Part shown: piece after piece, positions 1 through 8,122 of the stretch
Layout of the letters: every line of letters begins with the position of its first letter
How positions within the stretch are numbered: position 1 is the stretch's first letter
From: Mariniflexile fucanivorans
GTDB lineage: Bacteria; Bacteroidota; Bacteroidia; Flavobacteriales; Flavobacteriaceae
Reading direction: 5' to 3'
NCBI RefSeq assembly: GCF_004341235.1
Contig: NZ_SLUP01000006.1
Span: forward strand, 124,001-188,000
Length of the DNA stretch: 64,000 nucleotides
Made by a program: the position numbers and the translations under genes
The notes under the pieces: generated by a model
What the model was told of the DNA's origin: nothing
Seen by the model: only the letters and a program-made list of their open reading frames with translations
Databases searched by the model: none

Positions 1-2
1 AG

Positions 3-377
3 TTTATACATAGAAATGGAAGAACAGCACGTGTAGAAGCCCAAGGAACGGCATATATATTGAAATGGGAGAAGGAATTATTACCTGAGTTTATAAAAAA
101 CAGCAATGGCATCAATATTTCGAAAAAAGCCCCAGTAACGCCACAAATATGGGAAACCTTATTTATTTCGGGTGGCAGAAAAGATAAAATATCCAAAGGC
201 GATATTGCAGGCTTGTTTATTAAGGAAGGTGGTTTAGAAAAAGACCAATTGGGAACCATTGAACTCAAACCAGATTGTGCTTTTGTAGCGGTTCCATTAA
301 CTTTAGCCGATACTTTAGTAGATAAGTTAAATAATTCTCGTTTAAAGAAGAAAAAAGTACGGGTTACTATTTTATAA
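3..377 (+). CDS. DEAD-box RNA helicase, C-terminal part (5' end outside the window)
   Basis: The reading frame is open from the left edge, so only the C-terminal end is present. The first codons give helicase motif VI (HRNGRTAR), the arginine-finger motif of the second RecA domain of SF2 DEAD-box ATP-dependent RNA helicases. After it comes a basic domain of about 85 residues ending KKKKVRVTIL, which resembles the DbpA RNA-binding domain that targets such helicases to rRNA. A TTG at 60 is not the start, because coding continues upstream of it. DbpA-like or another RhlE/DeaD-class helicase are both possible; the motif-VI assignment is secure, the subfamily is inference. A strong hairpin terminator follows at 400-437. 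Confidence 0.85.
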   Translation, partial: FIHRNGRTARVEAQGTAYILKWEKELLPEFIKNSNGINISKKAPVTPQIWETLFISGGRKDKISKGDIAGLFIKEGGLEKDQLGTIELKPDCAFVAVPLTLADTLVDKLNNSRLKKKKVRVTIL

Positions 378-399
378 AAACTTTTTGAATTTTATTTAA

Positions 400-437
400 G
401 GGTGTTGAAGTGGTTGTAAATGATTACTTCAACACCC
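400..437 (+). terminator. Intrinsic terminator after the helicase gene
   Basis: There is a perfect 12-bp stem, GGGTGTTGAAGT (400-411) pairing with ACTTCAACACCC (426-437), with a 14-nt loop and a T-rich tail. It lies 22 bases after the helicase stop codon, between convergent genes, so it may end transcription in both directions. Confidence 0.75.
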
Positions 438-485
438 TCTTTAAGATATTTTTTAAATGAAAAACGCAAGCTCCCTAATTACGTA

Positions 486-1352
486 TTATAAGTTATTTTT
501 ATCCGAGAATTTAAATTTATAAGTGATACCAAAATTAATCCCGAAAGAAGAATAGGGCACTTTTTGAGCTAATTTCTTTGATGTATCTGTATTACTGCTA
601 GGTAAATCATCTACATAGGTTGTTTTCTTAGAATAACCTGCTGGTAAATTATCTATTGTGTATAAACCACTTACGGCCACTGTGCCATGAGGCAATATAA
701 TATTTGTGTTAAATTCTGAAATTTCGGAATCTTTACGTTTTAAACTAATGCCATAATATTCGCCTTCAACAAAAAGACTAAAGGTTTCATTTAAATCATA
801 TTTATAACCAAGCGCAGCCACAAAACCTAAAGGAAATTGACCGTGGTAGTCTTCTATATAATTAGTTTCGGTGTAAGATCCAAAGGGTAAGCTATTAGCA
901 TCAGCTTGTTCTTGTGTGAACGTAGTTTTATTGTAAACTACAGCTTCCGTTTTACCTCCAGCTTTAATTAAAGCACCAAAACGTCCGTAAATATTATTGT
1001 TAAACCGGTAGACCATTGAAGCGGATGCTCCAAAAGCACGGGCTCTTGCAATGGCTTCTATATCAGTATTAGGTACTGTTATTTTCGATACCGTTTGATC
1101 GGATCCATTTAAATAACCAAATGCTAAATCTGCACCAAATGATTTATTAAAGAAATAAGTACCTCGTATTTGAACATTGGCACCTTCACCATAACTACCA
1201 TAAGAATTTTTAGTTCCATTTACATTAGTTTCTTCTCCAAGTTTCATCCCTGCGCTTCCTATAGCATAGCCTGTGCTAACAGAAACCTGAAATTGAGCAT
1301 AAGACATCGTGCTTATTAAAATGACAGTACATAGTATTGATAAATGTTTCAT
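486..1352 (-). CDS. Outer-membrane beta-barrel protein
   Basis: The product is about 288 residues with an N-terminal signal peptide (MKHLSILCTVILISTMSYAQ) and then alternating amphipathic strands rich in Gly, Tyr, Phe and Asn. The last residues (FGINFGITYKFKF) are typical of the final strand of an outer-membrane barrel. It resembles the generic OMP_b-brl / porin-family barrels of Bacteroidetes. The longer start at 1379 is rejected because it lies within a TAGTTTTG promoter -7 box (minus strand, 1377-1384); the chosen Met gives a proper signal peptide. The gene is monocistronic. Its substrate or partner is unknown. Confidence 0.7.
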   Translation of the reverse strand: MKHLSILCTVILISTMSYAQFQVSVSTGYAIGSAGMKLGEETNVNGTKNSYGSYGEGANVQIRGTYFFNKSFGADLAFGYLNGSDQTVSKITVPNTDIEAIARARAFGASASMVYRFNNNIYGRFGALIKAGGKTEAVVYNKTTFTQEQADANSLPFGSYTETNYIEDYHGQFPLGFVAALGYKYDLNETFSLFVEGEYYGISLKRKDSEISEFNTNIILPHGTVAVSGLYTIDNLPAGYSKKTTYVDDLPSSNTDTSKKLAQKVPYSSFGINFGITYKFKFSDKNNL

Positions 1353-1376
1353 AATAATTGATTTTAAAAATGACGA

Positions 1377-1384
1377 CAAAACTA
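1377..1384 (-). promoter_or_regulatory. Candidate -7 promoter element for the outer-membrane barrel gene
   Basis: The minus strand reads TAGTTTTG, matching the Bacteroidetes -7 consensus TAnnTTTG, about 25 bases upstream of the start at 1352. No convincing TTG -33 box is seen at the expected spacing, so this is only a half-site match. Confidence 0.4.
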
Positions 1385-1664
1385 AACATCTTATAGCTAT
1401 TAATTGAAAATAAATATGTTTTTTTAATGGCTACCATGCTTGCTTAATTTAGTTGGATGTAGTTGATTATTATATCTATAAATACACCATGATTATTCAT
1501 AAAATGACTTTATAATCCACACTTTTAATAAATTTTTTATTTGTAGATTCGATATGTATAACTTGTTGTGTATGAATACATAGCAATTATATGTATTAAA
1601 TTCATGTATCAATGATATTGCTTATTTATAGAACATGAAAAATAATTTACAGAACATTAAAACT

Positions 1665-3032
1665 TTAATCAATCCAAACGGATTTGGTATTTACAAATTC
1701 TTTGATTCCATATCCAGAAAGTTCTCTTCCATAACCACTTTCCTTCACCCCTCCAAATGGTAATCTCGGGTCGGATGCTACTAATTTGTTTACAAAGCAA
1801 TTTCCAGCTTCTAATTGTAAGGCGAGTGCTTCGCCTTTCTCTTTATTTCGTGTTATAACTCCTGCACCTAAACCAAACTTAGAGTGGTTTGCCAATGCTA
1901 CAGCCTCAGTGTCGTCTTTAGCCCGAATCACCGACGCTACGGGTCCGAATAATTCCTCATCAAAAGCTTCCATACCCGGTTTCAAATTTGCCAATATCGT
2001 AGCCGGATAATAAGCGCCTTTACCTTCTGGAATGGTACCTCCAAGAATTAATTTACCACCTTGTTCTATGGTTTTTTCAACTTGTTTGTGCAATTCATCC
2101 CGTAAATCTAAACGGGCTAGGGGGCCATATACCGTATCTTTATGAGTAGGATCGCCCATTTTGGCACATTTCATTTTTTCTGTAAAGAGTTTTAAAAAAT
2201 CATCATAAATTGAATCCAGTACAATAAAACGTTTCGCAGCAATACAGGTTTGTCCATTGTTTTGTAATCTGCCTTGGGTCGCTAAATCGGTAGCAGCTTC
2301 TAAATCGGCATCCGCCATAATAATATAGGCATCACTTCCGCCTAATTCCAATACCGTTTTCTTTAAATGTTTACCAGCAATGGATGCAACCGATTTACCA
2401 GCAGGTGCGCTACCCGTAAGCGTTACCGCTACAATATGTTCATGTGCAATAATCGGCTCCATGGCATCGGAAGGAACATTTAAATTCATAAAAACCCCTT
2501 CAGGAAAACCTGCTTTTAATATGGCATCTTCGATGGCGAAAGCACAACCTTGTACATTGGAAGCATGTTTTAAAACTCCCGTATTACCTGCCATGAGGGC
2601 AGGCACCGCAAAACGAATGACTTGATAAAAAGGGAAATTCCATGGCATCACAGCCAACACAACCCCTAGAGGTTGATATGTGACGTAACTTTTAGAAGCT
2701 TCGGTGTCCACCAACACGTCTTTTAATAAATCTGCTCCATGATCAGCATAATACTTGCAAATCCATGCACATTTTTCGACTTCTTTTTTTGCTTGTTGCG
2801 TGGTTTTACCCATTTCCAAAGTTGCTAATTGGGCATAATCCTCTTTGTTGTTTTCAAACACCTCGGCTAGTTTATATAGAAGTTTAGCACGTTCAGTATA
2901 GGTGGTTGTCTTCCAATTTTTAAAAGCCATGTGTGCTTTTTCTATTTTTGAATTAGCGTCTTCTGTTGAAATACGATCGTATTCTGCAATGGTTTCTTCG
3001 GTTACCGGGTTTATGGACACTGCTTTATTCAT
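1665..3032 (-). CDS. NAD(P)-dependent aldehyde dehydrogenase, succinate-semialdehyde dehydrogenase type
   Basis: This is a 455-residue member of the aldehyde dehydrogenase superfamily, oxidising an aldehyde to the acid with NAD(P)+. Visible landmarks are PWNFPF (oxyanion Asn about 132), the nucleotide-binding segment TLTGSAPAGK (204-213), the general base Glu in LELGGSD (about 229) and the catalytic Cys in GQTCIA (about 263). Length and sequence fit the GabD/Sad group. The gene overlaps the end of the upstream ThDP-enzyme gene by 8 bp (3025-3032), so the two are almost certainly co-translated. The physiological aldehyde is not known; the context suggests the product of the ThDP enzyme as one possibility. 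Confidence 0.85.
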   Translation of the reverse strand: MNKAVSINPVTEETIAEYDRISTEDANSKIEKAHMAFKNWKTTTYTERAKLLYKLAEVFENNKEDYAQLATLEMGKTTQQAKKEVEKCAWICKYYADHGADLLKDVLVDTEASKSYVTYQPLGVVLAVMPWNFPFYQVIRFAVPALMAGNTGVLKHASNVQGCAFAIEDAILKAGFPEGVFMNLNVPSDAMEPIIAHEHIVAVTLTGSAPAGKSVASIAGKHLKKTVLELGGSDAYIIMADADLEAATDLATQGRLQNNGQTCIAAKRFIVLDSIYDDFLKLFTEKMKCAKMGDPTHKDTVYGPLARLDLRDELHKQVEKTIEQGGKLILGGTIPEGKGAYYPATILANLKPGMEAFDEELFGPVASVIRAKDDTEAVALANHSKFGLGAGVITRNKEKGEALALQLEAGNCFVNKLVASDPRLPFGGVKESGYGRELSGYGIKEFVNTKSVWID

Positions 3033-4695
3033 GTTGATCTGCTTTTAATTTTTCTGAAAATTCTTTAATAAGAACATTTAATATATGGTGATTTAACGAA
3101 TAATCGACCGCTAAATCTATAATTTGAATGCCTTTTGAATCTAAAGCTTTTTTAAATACGGCTTCAAAATCTTCAACGGAATTTGGTTTATAACCCGTAG
3201 CACCAAAGCTTTCGGCGTATTTTACAAAATCAGGATTGGTATATTCCAATCCATATTTAGGAAACCCATCCGCTTCTTGCTTCCATTCAATCATTCCATA
3301 GCCATGATCATTTAAAATGATAATAACGATATCTAAATTAAGTCGCGATGCCGTTTCCAGCTCTTGGGAATTCATCATAAAACCACCATCACCATTTATG
3401 GAAACCACTTTTCTATCTGGGTACAATTCTTTAACCATCATAGCAGAAGGCAATCCGGCACCCATAGTGGCGAGTGCATTATCCAGTATTAAACTGTTTT
3501 GTACATAAGCTTGATAATTTCTAGCAAACCATAACTTATACATCCCATTATCTAAGGTAAGGATGCCATCTTCAGGCAATATCGTTCTCACTAATTTCAC
3601 CAAACGTTGCGGCAAAATAGGGAAGCGGTTGTCGTTTTCATACTTTGTTAAATGGCTGCAAACATTACGTTTTACATAAAGATAAAATGTATTGTCCCAT
3701 GAATTAGCAACTGGTTGTAAGGCATTTGTTAAATGGTTTACACTTTCAGCAATATCACCAATAATATTTAAATGTGGAAAGTATAACTGATCAATTTCAG
3801 CCGCAAAATAATTAACATGAATAACCTTTTGGTTTCTTTCGGCATCCATGATAAAAGGCGGTTTCTCGATGGTATCATGCCCAATATTAATTATTAAATC
3901 TGCTTTATTTACAGCCTCATGAAGAAAATCATCATTAGAAAGAGCTGCAGTTCCTAAGTAAAGTTCATGGCGCTCATCAACAATTCCTTTACCCATTTGG
4001 GTATTAAAAAACGGAATACCAATGGTATTTACAAAATGGGTGAGTGCGGTACAAGATCGATTTCTATTGGCTCCAGCACCAATTAATAATAATGGCTTTG
4101 ATGCCGATTTTATCATCTTTACTGCTTTTTGTATGGATGTTTTATCGGCAATGGGTATTCTATAATTTACCACATCAAAAATTCGGAAGTCATCAAGTGC
4201 TTCCTGAGCAATATCCTCGGGTAGTTCTATATGAACGGCTCCGGGCCGTTCTTCTTGAGATAATCTGAAAGCCTCCCGAATCATTGAAGGTATATGATTG
4301 GCATGCGTTACTTGTTTGGTGTATTTGGTTAAAGGTTGCATCATTTCAACCACATCTAGAATTTGAAATTTACCTTGCTTACTTTTTTTTATAGGTTTTT
4401 GCCCTGTAATCATAAACATTGGCATGGCGCCTAATTGAGCATAGGCAGCGGTAGTCATTAAATTGGTGGCACCTGGACCTAAAGTGGATAGGCATACTCC
4501 TGGCTTTCCTGTAAACCTGCCATAAGTTGCTGCCATAAACCCTGCACCTTGTTCATGCCTAGTTAATACAAATTTAATTTGATTTGATTTTCGAATGGAT
4601 TCAAGAATATCTAAATTTTCTTCCCCTGGAAGTCCAAAAATATATTCTACACCTTCATTTTCTAAAGCTTTAACAAATACGTCGGATGCTTTCAT
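3025..4695 (-). CDS. ThDP-dependent acetolactate synthase-like enzyme (large subunit)
   Basis: The 556-residue protein has the three-domain layout of thiamine-diphosphate enzymes. The N-terminal Pyr domain has catalytic Glu48 in RHEQGAGFMA, the middle domain is of TPP_enzyme_M type, and the C-terminal PP domain carries the ThDP/Mg motif from GDGG (about 435) to ILNDHGYGM (about 457-465). Acetolactate synthase (2 pyruvate to acetolactate plus CO2) is the best family match, particularly the catabolic AlsS type, since no regulatory small subunit is nearby. It overlaps the upstream 98-residue gene by 4 bp and the downstream aldehyde dehydrogenase by 8 bp. A 2-oxoacid decarboxylase or carboligase of another substrate range remains possible. 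Confidence 0.8.
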   Translation of the reverse strand: MKASDVFVKALENEGVEYIFGLPGEENLDILESIRKSNQIKFVLTRHEQGAGFMAATYGRFTGKPGVCLSTLGPGATNLMTTAAYAQLGAMPMFMITGQKPIKKSKQGKFQILDVVEMMQPLTKYTKQVTHANHIPSMIREAFRLSQEERPGAVHIELPEDIAQEALDDFRIFDVVNYRIPIADKTSIQKAVKMIKSASKPLLLIGAGANRNRSCTALTHFVNTIGIPFFNTQMGKGIVDERHELYLGTAALSNDDFLHEAVNKADLIINIGHDTIEKPPFIMDAERNQKVIHVNYFAAEIDQLYFPHLNIIGDIAESVNHLTNALQPVANSWDNTFYLYVKRNVCSHLTKYENDNRFPILPQRLVKLVRTILPEDGILTLDNGMYKLWFARNYQAYVQNSLILDNALATMGAGLPSAMMVKELYPDRKVVSINGDGGFMMNSQELETASRLNLDIVIIILNDHGYGMIEWKQEADGFPKYGLEYTNPDFVKYAESFGATGYKPNSVEDFEAVFKKALDSKGIQIIDLAVDYSLNHHILNVLIKEFSEKLKADQHE

Positions 4696-4988
4696 TTACT
4701 TTCATCGGCATTATCAATATCCAATTCCAAATTTTCATTATGGGCGCTTCCTAAACTATGGTGACGATTTTCTTCATCAGAATGTCTGTCATTTGTTAAG
4801 GGACGCGCATTACTGGCGCCGGGAATATCTAAATTTTCCGCAGCAAAATCTGGCTCATTTTTACGTTTTTTTAAGAGTTCATCTTCGCCATTGTCTTGTC
4901 TTAAGTTTCCAGCTTTATCTCCTAAAGCTTGTTTATCTTCTTTCGTGATTTCTGGATTGAAAGGTAATTTGTTATTTTCTTTTTTCAT
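4692..4988 (-). CDS. Small highly charged hydrophilic protein, first gene of the ThDP-enzyme operon
   Basis: This 98-residue protein is very rich in Asp, Glu, Asn, Lys and Arg, with no signal peptide, no membrane segment and no predicted globular core, so it is probably disordered. Its stop overlaps the start of the acetolactate synthase-like gene (ATGA-type, 4 bp), which supports it as a real translated gene. The function is not recognised. The composition resembles small stress-associated hydrophilic proteins, but that is only an impression. Confidence 0.6.
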   Translation of the reverse strand: MKKENNKLPFNPEITKEDKQALGDKAGNLRQDNGEDELLKKRKNEPDFAAENLDIPGASNARPLTNDRHSDEENRHHSLGSAHNENLELDIDNADESK

Positions 4989-5000
4989 AATATAAAATTT

Positions 5001-5153
5001 TTAACTGTTAACATAAAAAGCATGTATTACACCCGGCAACCAACCTAAAAGCGTAAGTAAAATGCTTACTAATAATGTGGTACCAATACCGTGCTTTAAA
5101 AATACTGCAACGGGCGGTAAAAGAATACTTAATATAATGGTAATTAATGACAT
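5001..5153 (-). CDS. YqaE/Pmp3-family small membrane protein
   Basis: The 50-residue ORF begins MSLITIILSILLPPVAVFL and contains the family hallmark LPPVAVFL followed by a second hydrophobic helix with LLGWLPGVIHAFY. These are the two transmembrane helices of the YqaE/Pmp3/UPF0057 family, linked to membrane potential and salt or cold stress in other organisms. It lies 12 bases upstream of the 98-residue hydrophilic gene on the same strand and could share its transcript. The length is typical for the family. Confidence 0.9.
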   Translation of the reverse strand: MSLITIILSILLPPVAVFLKHGIGTTLLVSILLTLLGWLPGVIHAFYVNS

Positions 5154-5279
5154 AATTTTTAATTTTTAAAATGAACTCAAATTTAGTTAATGCATGGTGC
5201 AGTACTTAACTTGAAACTATAAATTTTTAATGCTTTTAATACAGATGATTAATAATGATTTCCTTTGAAAATAACATTT

Positions 5280-6212
5280 TTAATTTTCAGAAGCACCAGA
5301 AGCAGCTATATTTTGCAAGGCTTGGGAAATTTTTTCTAAAGTTTCATTATTATTTTTAATGCCATGTCGTTCGGCCATATAATAGGGATCGTTATAAATA
5401 ATTTTCACCTCGCTGTTACTCTCTTGGTATACCAATATTTTTTGCGGCAAATCTAAAGCAGTGGTTCTAGATTCTTCCATTAAAGGCGTTCCCAGTGCTG
5501 GATTTCCAAATATAATAAGTTTGGCAGGCATCAATTCCATATTCACACTTTCTGCATTTGCTTGGTGGTTCAATTCTGCCATAACAGTAATGGGCTCTAA
5601 GGCATTTAGGGTATTTAAAATGTTGTTGTAAGTGGTATTAAAATCGTTGTTGCTTGAAACGGATATAATACCGGCAACCTGCGAAACCGTTGCAGTGTTT
5701 AAAAGAGCCTCTTTTCCTGTGGCAGCTTTTACCAAATTGGAAAGGGCATTTTTAATCATATCGGTGGTTGCGACATCGCCTATATCATGTCTATTAACTA
5801 TATAATCTACAGAATTATAAGCTACTACGGTATCGCCATCCTCATCTGTATAAACGGTAATACGCTGCGGAAGATCTAATCCAGCTTTTATATTATTCTG
5901 CATAATAGGTGTTCCTAAATTTGGGTTTCCAAAGTAAACGGTTTTTGTAAAATCTAAATGAAGTCCAACATTTTGGGCATTTGCTGCATGGTCTACTTCT
6001 GCTACAATTCCAATATTGCTATTGGCTTCTAGTGTGGTAATAATAGTGTTGTATACAAATGATGCCGCTTTATTAGTTTCTGCATAGCCAATACCTTCAA
6101 TTTGCGGCGTATTGTTATTTTGATTCTGGTACGTTTTATCATGGCAAGCATAAACTAAAAATAGTAAGCTAATTAATAAGGAGGTGCGTGTCATTTTTTT
6201 CATGTTTTTCAA
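5280..6212 (-). CDS. Lipoprotein with two tandem DUF302 domains
   Basis: The signal peptide ends in a lipobox (LVYAC, Cys23), so the mature protein is a lipoprotein, probably facing the periplasm. Two copies of a DUF302 domain follow, at about residues 47-165 and 187-305. Each has an AE-x2-H(A/Q)AN motif, a strand ending in FGNPxLGTPxM (95-104 and 236-245), DLPQ, and a Tyr near a late R-H pair. DUF302 normally occurs once per protein; the two copies are diverged but clearly homologous. The function of the family is unknown. The gene is followed on the same strand by YqaE. The alternative start at Met4 would not affect the lipobox. Confidence 0.8.
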   Translation of the reverse strand: MKNMKKMTRTSLLISLLFLVYACHDKTYQNQNNNTPQIEGIGYAETNKAASFVYNTIITTLEANSNIGIVAEVDHAANAQNVGLHLDFTKTVYFGNPNLGTPIMQNNIKAGLDLPQRITVYTDEDGDTVVAYNSVDYIVNRHDIGDVATTDMIKNALSNLVKAATGKEALLNTATVSQVAGIISVSSNNDFNTTYNNILNTLNALEPITVMAELNHQANAESVNMELMPAKLIIFGNPALGTPLMEESRTTALDLPQKILVYQESNSEVKIIYNDPYYMAERHGIKNNNETLEKISQALQNIAASGASEN

Positions 6213-6469
6213 TTTTTCATTAGGTTACAATATAAAAAAGGTCATTTTATTTTTTTATCACAATCACATTTAATATTGCCCTTTATAGATAAAAAGCTGT
6301 TTACAGGTGAAATAAATATGATGTGTTTATTATATTAATTAGACAGAAAATTGTACATGCATTTATGATTGGGCATGAAATAAAGAAATGTGTTAGTTTT
6401 TTTATACCTTAGAAAAAGCTGAAAGTATCAGTAAATTTCATAAGGATTCATTAATCAAAGCTTCATAAT

Positions 6470-7669
6470 ATGTTACAAAATGTTTTAATAGAACGCGAAA
6501 TATATGCTTCGGAAGAGCATAAAATGATGCAAGAAATGATTCAGGATTTTATCAAGAATGAAATAATGGATCACTTGGACGAATGGGAGAAAAACGGCAT
6601 GGTTAGCAGAGATATTTGGGAACGTGCCGGAGCATTGGGATTACTGTGTATTGATATGCCCGTAGAATACGGTGGAAGCGGTTTAGATTTTAGTTTCAGT
6701 GCTCTATTTATTGAAGAATTGGGAAAAAAAGGCATTACCGGACCTGGTTTCTCGCTACATTCAGATATTATTGCGCCTTATCTCTTAAAGTATGGTACCG
6801 AAACCCAAAAACAGAAATATTTACCTGTTATGGCTAGCGGGAAAATGATAACCTCTCTTGGAATGACCGAACCCAACTGCGGTAGCGATCTTAAAGCTAT
6901 TAAAACCACTGCGGTAAATAAAGGCGATCATTATTTGGTAAACGGACAAAAAACCTTTATTACCAATGGCTACATGAGCGATATGTCTATTGTTGCCGTA
7001 AAAACCAATCCGGGAACCGATAAAGAAGGCGTCTCTTTATTGATTATGGAAAGCACTTTTGATGGTTTTGAAAAAGGAATTCCGTTTAAAAAAATAGGGA
7101 TGAAAGCCCAAGATACTTGTGAGTTGTTTTTTGACAATGTAAAAGTGCCAAAAGAAAATTTATTGGGCGAAGAAGGCTTAGGTTTTAAAATTATGATGAC
7201 AGAGTTGGCTAGAGAGCGTCTAACCGTAGCGCTCAATGCCATTGGTGGTGCACAAGGTGCCATAGAGCAAACTATAGCATACACCTCTACAAGAACTGCT
7301 TTTAAAAAACCCATTGCAGGGTTTCAAAATACACAATTTAAATTGGCAGAATGTGCCACGCAACTACAAATACACCAAGCTTTTTTAGATCGCTGTACAC
7401 TACTATTGGCAAAACACAAACTATCGGCAGAAAGCGCGTCTATGGCGAAGTATTCTGCAACCGATATGCACAACAAGGTGGTAGATGAATGTTTGCAGTT
7501 ATTTGGCGGATATGGTTATATGTGGGATTACCCCATAGCCCGCATGTATGCAGATAATAGAGTAGCTAGAATTTACGCCGGAACCAATGAGATTATGAAA
7601 TTACTAATTGCTCGTGGTCTATTTAAAGAATTATTTCAAGAAATGAAGGCCATTAAAAAGAAACCATGA
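6470..7669 (+). CDS. Acyl-CoA dehydrogenase
   Basis: The 399-residue flavoenzyme catalyses alpha,beta-dehydrogenation of an acyl-CoA using FAD and passes electrons to ETF. Landmarks are the N-terminal helical domain, TEPNCGSD and GQKTFITNG of the beta domain, the R-x5-A flavin-contact region, and the C-terminal QLFGGYGYM...YAGTNEIMK with the usual catalytic base Glu at about 374. The length is standard for the short/medium-chain class. It stands alone, without an adjacent thiolase or ETF gene, so the natural chain length cannot be inferred. Confidence 0.9.
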   Translation: MLQNVLIEREIYASEEHKMMQEMIQDFIKNEIMDHLDEWEKNGMVSRDIWERAGALGLLCIDMPVEYGGSGLDFSFSALFIEELGKKGITGPGFSLHSDIIAPYLLKYGTETQKQKYLPVMASGKMITSLGMTEPNCGSDLKAIKTTAVNKGDHYLVNGQKTFITNGYMSDMSIVAVKTNPGTDKEGVSLLIMESTFDGFEKGIPFKKIGMKAQDTCELFFDNVKVPKENLLGEEGLGFKIMMTELARERLTVALNAIGGAQGAIEQTIAYTSTRTAFKKPIAGFQNTQFKLAECATQLQIHQAFLDRCTLLLAKHKLSAESASMAKYSATDMHNKVVDECLQLFGGYGYMWDYPIARMYADNRVARIYAGTNEIMKLLIARGLFKELFQEMKAIKKKP

Positions 7670-7751
7670 GTCTTAATTTGGTAATATTAAGACTATTATT
7701 CTAATTCGATTGAAATTTGTAAATTGCGTTAAATCCATACAGAGAAGCATA

Positions 7752-7931
7752 ATGAAAAACATATTATATTCCCCACTAATGCAATTGCCTATTGGTACTC
7801 CAAATCCAGATGATAATAGCCCAATTGATTTTACAAGCCCTTTTGATTTGATTGTATTTATTATTCTGCCAATACTTATGATTATTTTTTATATTATATG
7901 GAAGCGAAATAAGAATCGTGATAAAAATTAA
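7752..7931 (+). CDS. Small single-pass membrane protein
   Basis: The 59-residue product has a short polar N-terminus containing PNPDDNSPID, one strong transmembrane helix (IVFIILPILMIIFYIIW), and a basic tail KRNKNRDKN that predicts a cytoplasmic C-terminus. The start at 7752 is preferred over the ATG-like codon at 7710 because the upstream 14 codons look non-coding. I know similar short flavobacterial membrane proteins only as uncharacterised ones. The function is unknown. Confidence 0.6.
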   Translation: MKNILYSPLMQLPIGTPNPDDNSPIDFTSPFDLIVFIILPILMIIFYIIWKRNKNRDKN

Positions 7932-8069
7932 GGCTTAAAAAACAACATAATGAATCGTGTAACTTTGCTTTGGTAAAAGTGAATTGACCTTGAAGTAAAA
8001 GTTACAGATTGATGTAAATCTTGCAAAACCATAGATTTATTTTTATAAGAAAATATTGATAAAAAATAA

Positions 8070-8077
8070 TATATTTG
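8070..8077 (+). promoter_or_regulatory. Candidate -7 promoter element of the histidine kinase gene
   Basis: TATATTTG matches the Bacteroidetes TAnnTTTG -7 box exactly. A TTG codon at 8075 that would lengthen the kinase ORF lies inside this box, so translation should begin at the ATG at 8123 instead. No clear -33 TTG is present. Confidence 0.5.
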
Positions 8078-8122
8078 CTAAACCTAAAAGTATATGAAGT
8101 AAAAACCAAATTAACCCCATCC

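Noticed and set aside
2380-2625. Antisense ORFs within long genes (for example in the aldehyde dehydrogenase, leuB, hisF and sucD)
   Set aside because: They are mirror frames of strongly conserved genes, have no motif or start context, and their composition follows the opposite strand.
8075-8122. Longer TTG-started form of the histidine kinase
   Set aside because: The TTG is part of a TATATTTG promoter box, so translation from it is unlikely.
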